Below, in pieces: positions 53,782 to 62,409 of a DNA stretch of 64,000 bases (position 1 is the first letter of the stretch; each line of letters opens with the position of its first letter). The notes below the pieces were generated by a model that was not told the DNA's origin, made no database searches, and was given only the letters and a program-made list of their open reading frames with translations. The translations under genes and the position numbers were made by a program. This stretch comes from Salegentibacter sp. (GTDB taxonomy: Bacteria; Bacteroidota; Bacteroidia; Flavobacteriales; Flavobacteriaceae), in the NCBI GenBank assembly GCA_017795085.1, contig CP051246.1:3226514-3290513 (forward strand), read 5' to 3'.

Positions 53782-54801
53782 ATGAGAATAGACGTAAAAA
53801 CCTTACCCGTTAATGACATAATTCAAGACATAGCCAAAAACCTTGATGCTACGGTTTCTTCTAACGGAGGTGAATTAACGCTTCGGCTTCCTGAAAAAAT
53901 TGGAGAAGGTATTATAAAAGGATCTAGTTTTGATTCAGGAATAGGATATATTACTTATAACTGTAAATTTTATAAAGATGTACAAATTCATTTTTCCCTC
54001 AATACCGTACATCCATTAAAATTTATATTCTGTTCCCAGGGTAGCGTGGGCCATTCGTTTCAGGCGCAAGAAAAAATCCATGAAATTGATCCCTTTCAGA
54101 ATATTATTGTTTCCAGTAACGGATATAACGGACACGTATTATATTTTAAAGCCAACGAACAATCGCATGTTTCCAGCCTGGAAGTCATCAGATCAATTTT
54201 CACCCATCGTTCCAACCATAATTTTAAAGATTTAGATCCTACCTTAATTGAATTGTTTAAAGACGCAGTATCTAAAAAACAATTTTTCTATCAGGGAAAT
54301 TATAGCATTAAAGCGGCAGACCTGATGGATAAAATTGATACGCTGGAATACAGCGGATTTTTACGCTCTTTATTTCTTGAAGGTAAAGCATTTCAAATGA
54401 TGGCAATACAAATTGCCCAATACCAGGATGACGAAAATGGCGATAAATTACCTCAAATTTTAAGAAAATCTGATATTGAAAAGGTTGACTATGTAACCAA
54501 ACGCATTCAGGGGGATCTTGGTAGCAACCTCAGTGTAGAAGCGCTAGCCAAAGAAGCCGGTACCAATGTAAACAAGCTACAGGAAGGTTTTAAATATATT
54601 TACAAGCTTACGGTTAATAAATATATGCAACATAAAAAACTGGAAGCAGCCAAAGAAATGCTCATGAATTCGGAAAAAAATATTTCTGAAATCGTGGTGG
54701 CCATTGGCTTGAATAACCGAAGTTACTTTTCTAAAATCTTCAAGGAAAAATATGGGGTCAACCCAAAGTATTTTCTAAAAACCCGGAAAAAACAGGATTA
54801 G
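53782..54801 (+). CDS. AraC-family transcriptional regulator
   Basis: A 339-residue protein. The N-terminal 220 residues hold a sensor region without a clear cupin motif. The C-terminal 100 residues are two helix-turn-helix units: LSVEALAKEAGTNVNKLQEG and KNISEIVVAIGLNNRSYFSK, ending IFKEKYGVNPKYFLKTRKKQ, the AraC signature. It probably binds DNA as a dimer in response to an unknown signal. It overlaps the convergent transporter gene by 4 bp at the stop codons, so the two genes are convergent and not an operon. Confidence 0.92.
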   Translation: MRIDVKTLPVNDIIQDIAKNLDATVSSNGGELTLRLPEKIGEGIIKGSSFDSGIGYITYNCKFYKDVQIHFSLNTVHPLKFIFCSQGSVGHSFQAQEKIHEIDPFQNIIVSSNGYNGHVLYFKANEQSHVSSLEVIRSIFTHRSNHNFKDLDPTLIELFKDAVSKKQFFYQGNYSIKAADLMDKIDTLEYSGFLRSLFLEGKAFQMMAIQIAQYQDDENGDKLPQILRKSDIEKVDYVTKRIQGDLGSNLSVEALAKEAGTNVNKLQEGFKYIYKLTVNKYMQHKKLEAAKEMLMNSEKNISEIVVAIGLNNRSYFSKIFKEKYGVNPKYFLKTRKKQD

Positions 54802-56279
54802 ACATTAGGATTTTCAAAAACCTCTGGAATTTCTTCGGGTATAAAACCCCAAATATATGGCAAGAGAAAATATATCAAAATACTTAGTAAAGCAATGGAA
54901 ATGATATTCATCCAGATTCCCGTTTTAATCATATCGGGAATGCGCAAATAGCCCGAGCCAAAAACTACTGCATTGGGCGGGGTAGCCACCGGCAGCATAA
55001 ACGCGCAAGAAGCTGCCAGGGTAGCGCTAATTAGCAACAAATAAGGATGTAAACCCAGGGCCAGGGCCATAGGCGCCAAAATAGGAAGTAACATAGCCGT
55101 AGTAGCCAAATTGGAGGTAACTTCAGTTAAAAAATTAACGACCGCTACCAAAACCAATACCAATAAAAACAGGGGCAGATTTTCCAAATTGGTAAGCTGT
55201 TCCCCAATCCAAACTGCCAGACCGCTGTCACTAAACCCTTTGGCCAGAGCCATCCCGCCGCCAAAAAGCAAAATGATTCCCCAGGGAATTTTCACGGCTT
55301 CCTCCCAGGTTAAAATACTTGATTTTCCTTTTCCGGCCGGAATGGTGAAAATCACGATCGCTGCCGCCATGGCAATAATAGTATCATCGATAAATGGAAT
55401 AAATTGCTGCAATAAAAACGAGCGACTAATCCACAGAAAAGCAGTGATAATAAAAATAACAAGTACTCTTTTTTCGGCCGTTCCCATTTTACCCAGAGCT
55501 TTTAATTGACGGTTAATCTCTTCCCGCCCCCCGGGAAATTCCTTTTGTTGAAAATTAAAGGCAAGGCCGATTAGGTATTTCCAGGATATAAAAAGTAAAA
55601 TTGCAGAAATAGGCAGGCCGAGCATCATCCACTTTAAAAAACCGATTTCTATGCCGTATAATTCTTCTACAATTCCGGCAAAAACCAGGTTTGGCGGGGT
55701 ACCTATTAACGTAGCTACCCCACCAATAGAAGCGCTATAAGCAATAGCCAGCATCAGGGTTTTCCCAAAGATCTTATTTTCGTTTTCAAGGGTGTCGGGA
55801 TTATCTTTTAACTGGATAACAATTGCCATTCCAATGGGCAGCATCATTACCGAAGTAGCGGTATTTGAAATCCACATAGAAAGAAATGCCGTGGCCAGCA
55901 TAAACCCGAGAATAATCAATTTTATATTCGTACCAATAAGTTTTATAATGCTTAATGCGATACGTTTATGAAGGTCCCAACGCTCAATAGCTGCGGCAAG
56001 GATAAAACCGCCCAGGTAAAGAAATACATATTTATGCCCGAAAGCAGCTGTAGTGGGTTCAATTTCCAAGGCTCCGGTAAGTGGAAAAAGCACAATGGGA
56101 AGCAAAGCTGTAACTGAAATAGGTATCACCTCGGTCACCCACCAGAGTGCCATCCACAGGGTTACACAGAGTACATCAAATGCAGCATCGGGCATGGTAG
56201 CGGGTTTACCGATAAGTTGCAAAATCAGGAACAATAAAGGGCCTGCAACTAAAACTGCGGCTTTTGAAGTTTTTTTCAT
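54798..56279 (-). CDS. SLC13/DASS-family sodium:anion symporter
   Basis: A 493-residue membrane protein with about eleven to twelve helices in two inverted repeats. The paired anion/sodium motifs are seen: MWISNTATSVMMLPIGMAIV in the first half (SNT) and NFLTEVTSNLATTAMLLPIL in the second (SNxATTA). LYLGGFILAAAIERWDLHKR is also typical. DASS carriers import dicarboxylates, citrate or sulfate with sodium. The exact substrate cannot be read. Its 3' end overlaps the AraC-type gene. Confidence 0.93.
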   Translation of the reverse strand: MKKTSKAAVLVAGPLLFLILQLIGKPATMPDAAFDVLCVTLWMALWWVTEVIPISVTALLPIVLFPLTGALEIEPTTAAFGHKYVFLYLGGFILAAAIERWDLHKRIALSIIKLIGTNIKLIILGFMLATAFLSMWISNTATSVMMLPIGMAIVIQLKDNPDTLENENKIFGKTLMLAIAYSASIGGVATLIGTPPNLVFAGIVEELYGIEIGFLKWMMLGLPISAILLFISWKYLIGLAFNFQQKEFPGGREEINRQLKALGKMGTAEKRVLVIFIITAFLWISRSFLLQQFIPFIDDTIIAMAAAIVIFTIPAGKGKSSILTWEEAVKIPWGIILLFGGGMALAKGFSDSGLAVWIGEQLTNLENLPLFLLVLVLVAVVNFLTEVTSNLATTAMLLPILAPMALALGLHPYLLLISATLAASCAFMLPVATPPNAVVFGSGYLRIPDMIKTGIWMNIISIALLSILIYFLLPYIWGFIPEEIPEVFENPNV

Positions 56280-56391
56280 TAATTTCAGCTATTAGTCGCT
56301 TCCGAAGATATTAAATTTCCAAAGCTTCTTTGTTATCCCACTAAAAAAGCAGGTTATTCGGATGATCTTTTTAATTTTGGCATTGATTTTA

Positions 56392-56580
56392 TAAATATCC
56401 GTAATAACTCATAAGGACAAGGTGTGGCCAGGTGTGGTCACCCTTGCTTTAGAGCCTGCCCTGATTTATTTTTCATCGGAGAGCTCATCATAACAGTTTG
56501 TTGATTTTTAAATATCAGTAGTAGATACTGATACAAGTCAGAATGATATAAATGTATTATTGATAATAACGGATAATTAA
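56392..56580 (+). repeat. Dispersed intergenic repeat, copy 3 (ends only conserved)
   Basis: The left end (AATATCCGTAATAACTCATAA) shortened to AATATCCGTAA and the right end (TAACGGATAATTA) match the ends of copy 2 at 62069-62224, while the middle differs. The two ends are inverted relative to each other. Confidence 0.5.
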
Positions 56581-56595
56581 CTAATTTTACTATCG

Positions 56596-58995
56596 ATGAA
56601 AAAATTACTTCCGGTTTTAGCCTGTTTCTTTTTAATTGCTTGCAAAAGTGAGAAAAAATCGGTTGATTTATTTAAAATAGCACCTCAAGAAGCCACACTA
56701 TTGATACATTCCTCAGACATTAAAGGCTTTTATTCCACTGCAAAAAAACTGAGTTTTATTGCTAAAAACCCTACTCTGTTTAAAGAGCTACAAAACCAAC
56801 TGGATTTTTTAAATTATACTGAAAATACCGGTGAAACTTTGTTGGCTTTTATCAAAAAAGAGGAGAAACAAAACATATTCTTGCTTAGCCGAAAGCCTGT
56901 AAAATTTGATTCTACTTATTTTGATGCTTCGGAAAAAAGCAAATTTAAAAACCGGGAAATTCAGCAATTTACTACAGAAGGGCAAAACTATTTTTCCGCT
57001 GAAAAATCGGGAGCGTATATTTTTACCGCCTCCCGAAAAATATTGGAAGATTATTTAGAAACCGACCGGGAAGAAACCGATGCTGATTTAGAAAAAATTA
57101 GCAAAGCAGCCGATGCCGGTAAAACTTCCATTTTTATCAATCATAAAACCACAAATAAAAAATTAAACCCTGGGTTTCCGGGTTTAAGTTTGGCAGAATT
57201 TGGCAGCTGGAGCAGTGTTGATGTTGAAATTCAGGAAGATGAAATTCATTTTAACGGACTTAGCCTCTGGGACAAAAATAACGGGATTCAGGAGCTTTTT
57301 AAAGACGTGGGAAGCAGTCCGCAGGAAATTGCCCAAATAGTGCCGGGCAGTGCGACCGGATTTTTTTCATTCGGTTATTTGAAGTTTGAAGTTTTGCGAG
57401 ATAACTTTCTAAAAAGTCATCAAAGGGAATTTAGCGACTATCAGCAGGAAATGTTAGAAAACAGCACTGAAGTTGCCAGCCTACAACTTCAAGATAAAGA
57501 GCTTCTGATTTTAAACAGTCTTAACCCGGACAACCTGCAACGCATTATAGAACCTTATGCTAAAAGTTCTGAAGAATTTAGAAGTATCCCCATTTTTGAA
57601 TTTACAAAGCCCGATATTTTTGCTGAAAGCCTAAAGCCTTTGATAGCTTTGGATAATTTAAAATTCACAGCCCGCCTTGACAAGTTTATAGTTTTTAGCC
57701 CAAGTACAGAAATTTTAAAGGACGTTATCCGCGCATACAGAAACGGGGAAACCCTAAATGCAAAGGGTTATCATCAAAAAGCTGCTGCTAATTTTTCTAG
57801 TCGAGGCAATATGCTTTCGGTGCTTTTGGTTAATAACTTAGATCAAAAAACATCAAATTCATCAAATAATTTTTCAGCCGGCCCCTACAAAATGTTAGCG
57901 CTACAAGTGGTTACCGAACAAAATTTCTCGCATTTACATGGGGTTTTTCAACCGGATCCGGGAAATACAATTTCCAATAAGCCTACCCAGATTTCGAGTA
58001 TAAAAACCGAAGCTGAAATTCTAGGAAATCCGATGTTTTTCTACAATCACGAAACAGGCGGACAGGATATTGCGGTACAGGATATCAATAACCAGTTGTA
58101 TTTGTTTTCTTCAGAAGGTAATTTACATTGGAAAAAACAAGTAAACGGTCCGATTTTAGGAAAAATAAGAGCGGTAGATTTGTATAAAAACGGCAATTTC
58201 CAACTGGCTTTTGCCACGCCTAACCGGCTAGAGGTAATTGACCGGCGCGGGAAGAGGGTAAACCCCTTTCCACTAAAATTCAAGGATGAAATCACACAAG
58301 CCCTCGCTCTTTTTGATTACGACAACAATAAAAATTACCGGTTTTTGATTACCCAGGGTAACGAGCTTTTTATGTATGACGGGAAAGGTCAAATTGTTCG
58401 CGGATTTACCTTTAGAGAAGCAGAAAGTGATCTAACACAGGCCCCCAAACATATCAGGATGAACAATAGGGATTATATTGTTTTTCCCAAAGCTAATGGC
58501 AAACTTTCCATTTTAAGCCGACAGGGAAAAACACGGGTTAAAGTTTCTGAAAGTTTTAATTTAGAAGAAGGAGAATGGTATGGTAATGAAGGTTATTTTA
58601 TTGCAGTAGAAAAGACAGGCAATCTTATTAAAATTAATCACAACGGAAGGGTTTCAAGGGAAACCCTGGGGCTTTCCGAAGAGTTTCAATTAGCCGCTAC
58701 CGGAAATTTAAGAGTAAGCCTTTCAGAAAACAAATTACAAATCAGGGAAAAAGAATTGGAACTGGATTACGGCCTGTATTCCAAACCTCAAATTTTCCTT
58801 ATTAACAACAAATATTACATCGCCCTAACCGATACCCAAAGCGAAAAAGTATATGTTTTTGATTCCAAAGCTGAAATATTACCCGGTTTACCGGTTTACG
58901 GTAAATCTCAGGTAGATATGGCAGCTGATAAAAATGACCGGCCGTTATTATTGGTAAAAGGAGATAGCGATGAAGTTTTAGTCTATACCTTCTAA
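56596..58995 (+). CDS. Large lipoprotein with a beta-propeller-like C-terminal part
   Basis: A 799-residue protein that begins MKKLLPVLACFFLIACKSEK, a lipoprotein signal with the lipobox LIAC (Cys 17). Residues about 20-480 form an unrecognised domain. From about 490 on there are repeated short blocks such as ETGGQDIAVQDINNQLYLFS, GNFQLAFATPNRLEVIDRRG and NYRFLITQGNELFMYDGKGQ. These look like blades of a WD/PQQ-type beta-propeller. The product is probably held in the outer membrane or periplasm. It stands alone, convergent with lipB. No function is assigned. Confidence 0.8.
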   Translation: MKKLLPVLACFFLIACKSEKKSVDLFKIAPQEATLLIHSSDIKGFYSTAKKLSFIAKNPTLFKELQNQLDFLNYTENTGETLLAFIKKEEKQNIFLLSRKPVKFDSTYFDASEKSKFKNREIQQFTTEGQNYFSAEKSGAYIFTASRKILEDYLETDREETDADLEKISKAADAGKTSIFINHKTTNKKLNPGFPGLSLAEFGSWSSVDVEIQEDEIHFNGLSLWDKNNGIQELFKDVGSSPQEIAQIVPGSATGFFSFGYLKFEVLRDNFLKSHQREFSDYQQEMLENSTEVASLQLQDKELLILNSLNPDNLQRIIEPYAKSSEEFRSIPIFEFTKPDIFAESLKPLIALDNLKFTARLDKFIVFSPSTEILKDVIRAYRNGETLNAKGYHQKAAANFSSRGNMLSVLLVNNLDQKTSNSSNNFSAGPYKMLALQVVTEQNFSHLHGVFQPDPGNTISNKPTQISSIKTEAEILGNPMFFYNHETGGQDIAVQDINNQLYLFSSEGNLHWKKQVNGPILGKIRAVDLYKNGNFQLAFATPNRLEVIDRRGKRVNPFPLKFKDEITQALALFDYDNNKNYRFLITQGNELFMYDGKGQIVRGFTFREAESDLTQAPKHIRMNNRDYIVFPKANGKLSILSRQGKTRVKVSESFNLEEGEWYGNEGYFIAVEKTGNLIKINHNGRVSRETLGLSEEFQLAATGNLRVSLSENKLQIREKELELDYGLYSKPQIFLINNKYYIALTDTQSEKVYVFDSKAEILPGLPVYGKSQVDMAADKNDRPLLLVKGDSDEVLVYTF

Positions 58996-59012
58996 ATTAT
59001 TACAGTTTAGAA

Positions 59013-59711
59013 TTAAACTTTAACCGCTTCAAAAAGCTCTAAAAAATGCTTTAGCAATTTTTCCTGCACCTCGGTTTCGTCTATTTCTTTTTTACCTAAT
59101 TCTACATTTAGGGACGTAACCGCCTTTCCTTCAATTCCGCAGGGAATAATATGATCAAAATAACCTAAGTCGGCATTTACATTTAAAGCAAACCCGTGCA
59201 TGGTAACCCAGCGGCTGGCCCGTACGCCCATCGCACAAATCTTTCGGGCAAAAGGAGTACCTACATCCAGCCAAACGCCGGTTTCGCCTTGGCTTCTTTC
59301 AGCTTTAACATCATATTCGGCAAGGGTTTTTATTACCATCTCCTCTAAAAATCGAAGATATTTATGAATATCGGTAAAGAAATTCTCCAAATCTAAAATA
59401 GGATAGCCTACAATTTGCCCCGGCCCGTGATAAGTGATATCACCTCCGCGATTAATTTTATAATAAGTAGCCTGTTTTTTTTCTAATTCGGGTTCAGAAA
59501 TGAGTAAATTTTTGATATCACCGCTTTTTCCCAAGGTATACACATGCGGATGCTCAACGAAAAGCAGGTAATTTGGAGTCTTTAGGTTCGTGTTTTCCCG
59601 CCGATTTTTGATCTTAAGCTCCAAAATTTCCTTAAAAAGCTGTTCCTGATAATCCCAGGTTCCCTTATAATCTTTTTTGCCCAGGTTTTCTATGCTTATT
59701 TCTTTATTCAT
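59013..59711 (-). CDS. lipB: Lipoyl(octanoyl) transferase
   Basis: A 232-residue enzyme. RGGDITYHGPGQIVGYPILD is the conserved substrate loop, KICAMGVRASRWVTMHGFAL carries the catalytic Lys, and IIPCGIEGKAVTSL has the nucleophilic Cys. It moves octanoate from acyl carrier protein to the lipoyl domains of 2-oxoacid dehydrogenases. The start codon overlaps the stop of the upstream yqaE-like gene, so the two are translated together. Confidence 0.96.
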   Translation of the reverse strand: MNKEISIENLGKKDYKGTWDYQEQLFKEILELKIKNRRENTNLKTPNYLLFVEHPHVYTLGKSGDIKNLLISEPELEKKQATYYKINRGGDITYHGPGQIVGYPILDLENFFTDIHKYLRFLEEMVIKTLAEYDVKAERSQGETGVWLDVGTPFARKICAMGVRASRWVTMHGFALNVNADLGYFDHIIPCGIEGKAVTSLNVELGKKEIDETEVQEKLLKHFLELFEAVKV

Positions 59712-59865
59712 TTGCAGGACGATTTAAAATAATCAAGGCTGCTATTACCCCCGGTACCCAGCCTAAAAGCGTGAGAATCAAAACGATTAAAATAGAACCA
59801 CAACCGCGGTCATAAACCGCAAGGGGCGGAAAAAGGATAGAAAGCAATACGCGCCAAATACTCAT
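59704..59865 (-). CDS. YqaE/Pmp3-family small membrane protein
   Basis: A 53-residue protein, MSIWRVLLSILFPPLAVYDR then GCGSILIVLILTLLGWVPGV, with two membrane helices. The FPPLAVYDRGCG turn is the mark of the Pmp3/YqaE family, linked to stress and membrane potential in other organisms. It is too short for the usual gene-length cutoff. Its last bases overlap the lipB start by 8 bp. Confidence 0.88.
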   Translation of the reverse strand: MSIWRVLLSILFPPLAVYDRGCGSILIVLILTLLGWVPGVIAALIILNRPANE

Positions 59866-59884
59866 GAATTTCTTCTTTATTATG

Positions 59885-59892
59885 CAAAGATA
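59885..59892 (-). promoter_or_regulatory. Probable -7 box for yqaE-lipB
   Basis: TATCTTTG on the minus strand fits the Bacteroidota -7 consensus TAnnTTTG and lies 20 bp before the yqaE start. A clear -33 TTTG is not seen. Confidence 0.5.
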
Positions 59893-59919
59893 AGATTAAA
59901 ATTTGGGCTGTTACACGCG

Positions 59920-59950
59920 TTGGTTGGTAGCTTGATAACCACTATATTTG
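59920..59950 (+). promoter_or_regulatory. lysS: Probable Bacteroidota promoter of lysS
   Basis: TTGG (-33-like, 59920-59923) is followed after 19 bp by TATATTTG (59943-59950), matching the TTTG / TAnnTTTG consensus. It lies about 45 bp before the lysS ATG. Confidence 0.65.
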
Positions 59951-59995
59951 CACTCGATTTGCCCAAAGCAAATAGCTAAACATCAAAATTACAAC

Positions 59996-61687
59996 ATGCA
60001 ATTATCTGAACAGGAAATCGTAAGAAGAGAGAAGCTTTCCGCATTGCGAAAAGCAGGTATTAACCCCTATCCGGCCGATTTGTTCCCGGTGAAGAATACC
60101 AGCAAGGGAATTAAGGAAGATTTTGAAGAAGGAAAAAAAGTGGTTTTGGCCGGAAGATTAATGTCCCGTCGTATTCAGGGAAAGGCCTCTTTTGCTGAAA
60201 TTCAGGATTCCCATGGAAAAATTCAGGTTTACTTTAACCGGGATGAAATCTGCCCTGGTGAAGATAAAAGCAAGTATAATGATGTATATAAAAAATTACT
60301 GGATATTGGCGATTTTATCGGGCTTGAAGGTGATTTATTTAAAACCCAGGTTGGTGAAATGACCGTGATGGTGAAAGATTTTACCTTACTAAGCAAGTCT
60401 ATTCGTCCCCTCCCACTTCCAAAAACTGATAAAGAAGGAAATACTTACGATGGTTTTACCGATCCCGAACATCGGTACCGCCAGCGTTATGCCGATTTAG
60501 CCGTAAATCCAAAGGTTAAGGAAACTTTTGTTAAGCGAACAAAGTTGTACAGTTCTATGCGTAGCTTCTTTAACGAAGCTGGATATTTTGAGGTGGAGAC
60601 TCCAATTCTTCAATCAATCCCTGGTGGGGCCGCAGCAAGACCTTTTATCACGCATCACAATGCCTTAGATATTCCTTTGTATTTGAGAATCGCGAACGAG
60701 CTTTATCTTAAACGATTAATTGTAGGTGGCTTTGATGGGGTTTACGAGTTTGCTAAAAACTTCAGAAATGAAGGAATGGATCGAACCCATAATCCGGAAT
60801 TTACCGTTATGGAAATCTATGTAGCCTATAAAGACTACAACTGGATGATGGACTTTACCGAAAAGCTACTGGAACATTGTGCCCTTGCGGTAAACAATAC
60901 CACGGAAGCAGTTTTCGGAGAACATAAAATAGATTTCAAAGCTCCATACAAACGTGTGACCATGACCGATTCCATTAAAGAATTTACCGGATTTGATATC
61001 ACCGGAAAATCGGAAGCTGAAATTAGAAAAGCAGCTGAAGATATGGGCATTGAGATCGATGATACCATGGGTAAAGGAAAACTTATTGATGAGATATTTG
61101 GGGAAAAGTGTGAAGGAAATTATATTCAGCCTACCTTCATAACCGATTATCCTAAGGAAATGAGTCCGCTTTGTAAAGAGCATCGTGAAAATCCCGATTT
61201 AACCGAGCGTTTTGAGCTGATGGTTTGTGGAAAAGAAATCGCCAACGCCTATTCTGAATTAAACGACCCGATAGACCAACGTGAGCGTTTTGAAGAACAG
61301 TTAAAACTCGCAAAAAAAGGAGACGACGAAGCCACTGAATTTATAGATCAGGATTTCCTACGTGCTTTAGAATACGGAATGCCTCCAACTTCAGGATTGG
61401 GCATTGGGATGGATAGGTTAATTATGTTCTTGACCAATAATCAATCTATTCAAGAAGTGTTGTTTTTCCCGCAAATGAAACCCGAGAAAAAAGCGGTGGA
61501 ATTAAGCGATTCGGAAAAAGCGATTTTTGAATTATTGAAAGATGATGAAATCCACGGCCTTGATGCCATCAAAACCGAATCGGGCTTAAGCAACAAAAAA
61601 TGGGATAAGGCCCTAAAAGCCTTACGTAAACATAAAATGATTGATGTTTTTAAGGAAGATGAAGTTATGAAAATAAGAGCGGTTTAA
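59996..61687 (+). CDS. lysS: Lysyl-tRNA synthetase, class II
   Basis: The ATG at 59996 ([14 protein letters not shown]) is preferred over one 16 codons earlier, because the protein then starts as other bacterial LysRS do. The 563-residue enzyme has an OB-fold anticodon-binding domain (about 45-150) and the class II core: motif 2 [20 protein letters not shown] and motif 3 [20 protein letters not shown]. An extension of about 70 residues after motif 3 (from [10 protein letters not shown] to the end) has a winged-helix-like pattern and makes it longer than the usual 500 residues, a known trait in Bacteroidota. It charges tRNA-Lys. Confidence 0.96.
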   Translation: MQLSEQEIVRREKLSALRKAGINPYPADLFPVKNTSKGIKEDFEEGKKVVLAGRLMSRRIQGKASFAEIQDSHGKIQVYFNRDEICPGEDKSKYNDVYKKLLDIGDFIGLEGDLFKTQVGEMTVMVKDFTLLSKSIRPLPLPKTDKEGNTYDGFTDPEHRYRQRYADLAVNPKVKETFVKRTKLYSSMRSFFNEAGYFEVETPILQSIPGGAAARPFITHHNALDIPLYLRIANELYLKRLIVGGFDGVYEFAKNFRNEGMDRTHNPEFTVMEIYVAYKDYNWMMDFTEKLLEHCALAVNNTTEAVFGEHKIDFKAPYKRVTMTDSIKEFTGFDITGKSEAEIRKAAEDMGIEIDDTMGKGKLIDEIFGEKCEGNYIQPTFITDYPKEMSPLCKEHRENPDLTERFELMVCGKEIANAYSELNDPIDQRERFEEQLKLAKKGDDEATEFIDQDFLRALEYGMPPTSGLGIGMDRLIMFLTNNQSIQEVLFFPQMKPEKKAVELSDSEKAIFELLKDDEIHGLDAIKTESGLSNKKWDKALKALRKHKMIDVFKEDEVMKIRAV

Positions 61688-61707
61688 ACCGCCCTATAAA
61701 CTAAAGT

Positions 61708-61780
61708 TGTCTAAAAAGTTTAGTCCAGTACGTCATTCTGAACTTGTTTTCAGCTTGACAAGACGATAACTTTTTAGACA
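61708..61780. terminator. Inverted repeat between lysS and the small 69-residue gene
   Basis: TGTCTAAAAAGTT at 61708-61720 and its exact complement at 61768-61780 flank about 47 bp, and a T-rich run follows on the plus strand. It could serve as a terminator for the convergent genes. Confidence 0.5.
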
Positions 61781-61786
61781 GCTTTT

Positions 61787-61996
61787 TTATTTCTTACCAA
61801 ACATATCACCGATACCTCCTAGGGTATCGCCTAAATTATTTTCCCCTCCATCGGCTTTCAGGTATTTATCAACCTGACCGGCCATAGGCTCAGGCATACG
61901 ATCTTTTAAGAATGAGGCTACCGTGGTAACGGCAAGCTGAGCCTGGGACTCACTAATTCCGGCTTTATCAGCAACTAATTTTACAATTTTTTCCAT
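61787..61996 (-). CDS. Small 69-residue protein, DUF2267/DUF937-like
   Basis: The sequence starts MEKIVKLVADKAGISESQAQ and continues with LAVTTVASFLKDRMPEPMAG, an all-helical pattern with the ISExQAxxAV phrase seen in small stress-type proteins (DUF2267/DUF2780 kind). A glycine-rich tail (LGDTLGGIGDMFGKK) ends it. It appears complete and monocistronic. No function is known. Confidence 0.75.
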   Translation of the reverse strand: MEKIVKLVADKAGISESQAQLAVTTVASFLKDRMPEPMAGQVDKYLKADGGENNLGDTLGGIGDMFGKK

Positions 61997-62068
61997 ATTG
62001 ATTAGTTTTTAAGGTTAATAGCTGTAATTTAAGAATTTAAGCTGTTTTTACCTTAAAATATTGAATAA

Positions 62069-62224
62069 AATATTGAATATCCGTAAAGAGTCATAATCGT
62101 GTCGTCACCCTGAACTTGATTCAGGGTCTAATTTTGTATATTGCTGACTTACAATCTTATTAGGTGCTGAAGCGAGTTTAGTATGACGTAAAAATATCAA
62201 TTATTACTAATAACGGATAATCAG
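62069..62224 (+). repeat. Dispersed intergenic repeat, copy 2
   Basis: The best-preserved copy. Its ends are ATTGAATATCCGTAAAG and TAACGGATAATCAGC, inverted relative to each other. Inside are TCGTCACCCTGAACTTG and TTTAGTATGACGTAAAAA. It matches copy 1 at 36991-37165 in the opposite orientation. Confidence 0.78.
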
Positions 62225-62409
62225 CTAAAATACCAAGGTTCACCTTCCTTAGGTTAATTTTCTCATAAAAATATTTCAACTACATTTTAAACCTTTTGCT
62301 TAATATTTTGTCAAAAGATTTGGAGAAAGAGTGGTTTTGCAATTTAAATTTTAAAATTTTCTACAAAACACCTTATTTCTTAACTAAATCACACCACAAA
62401 AAATCTTTT

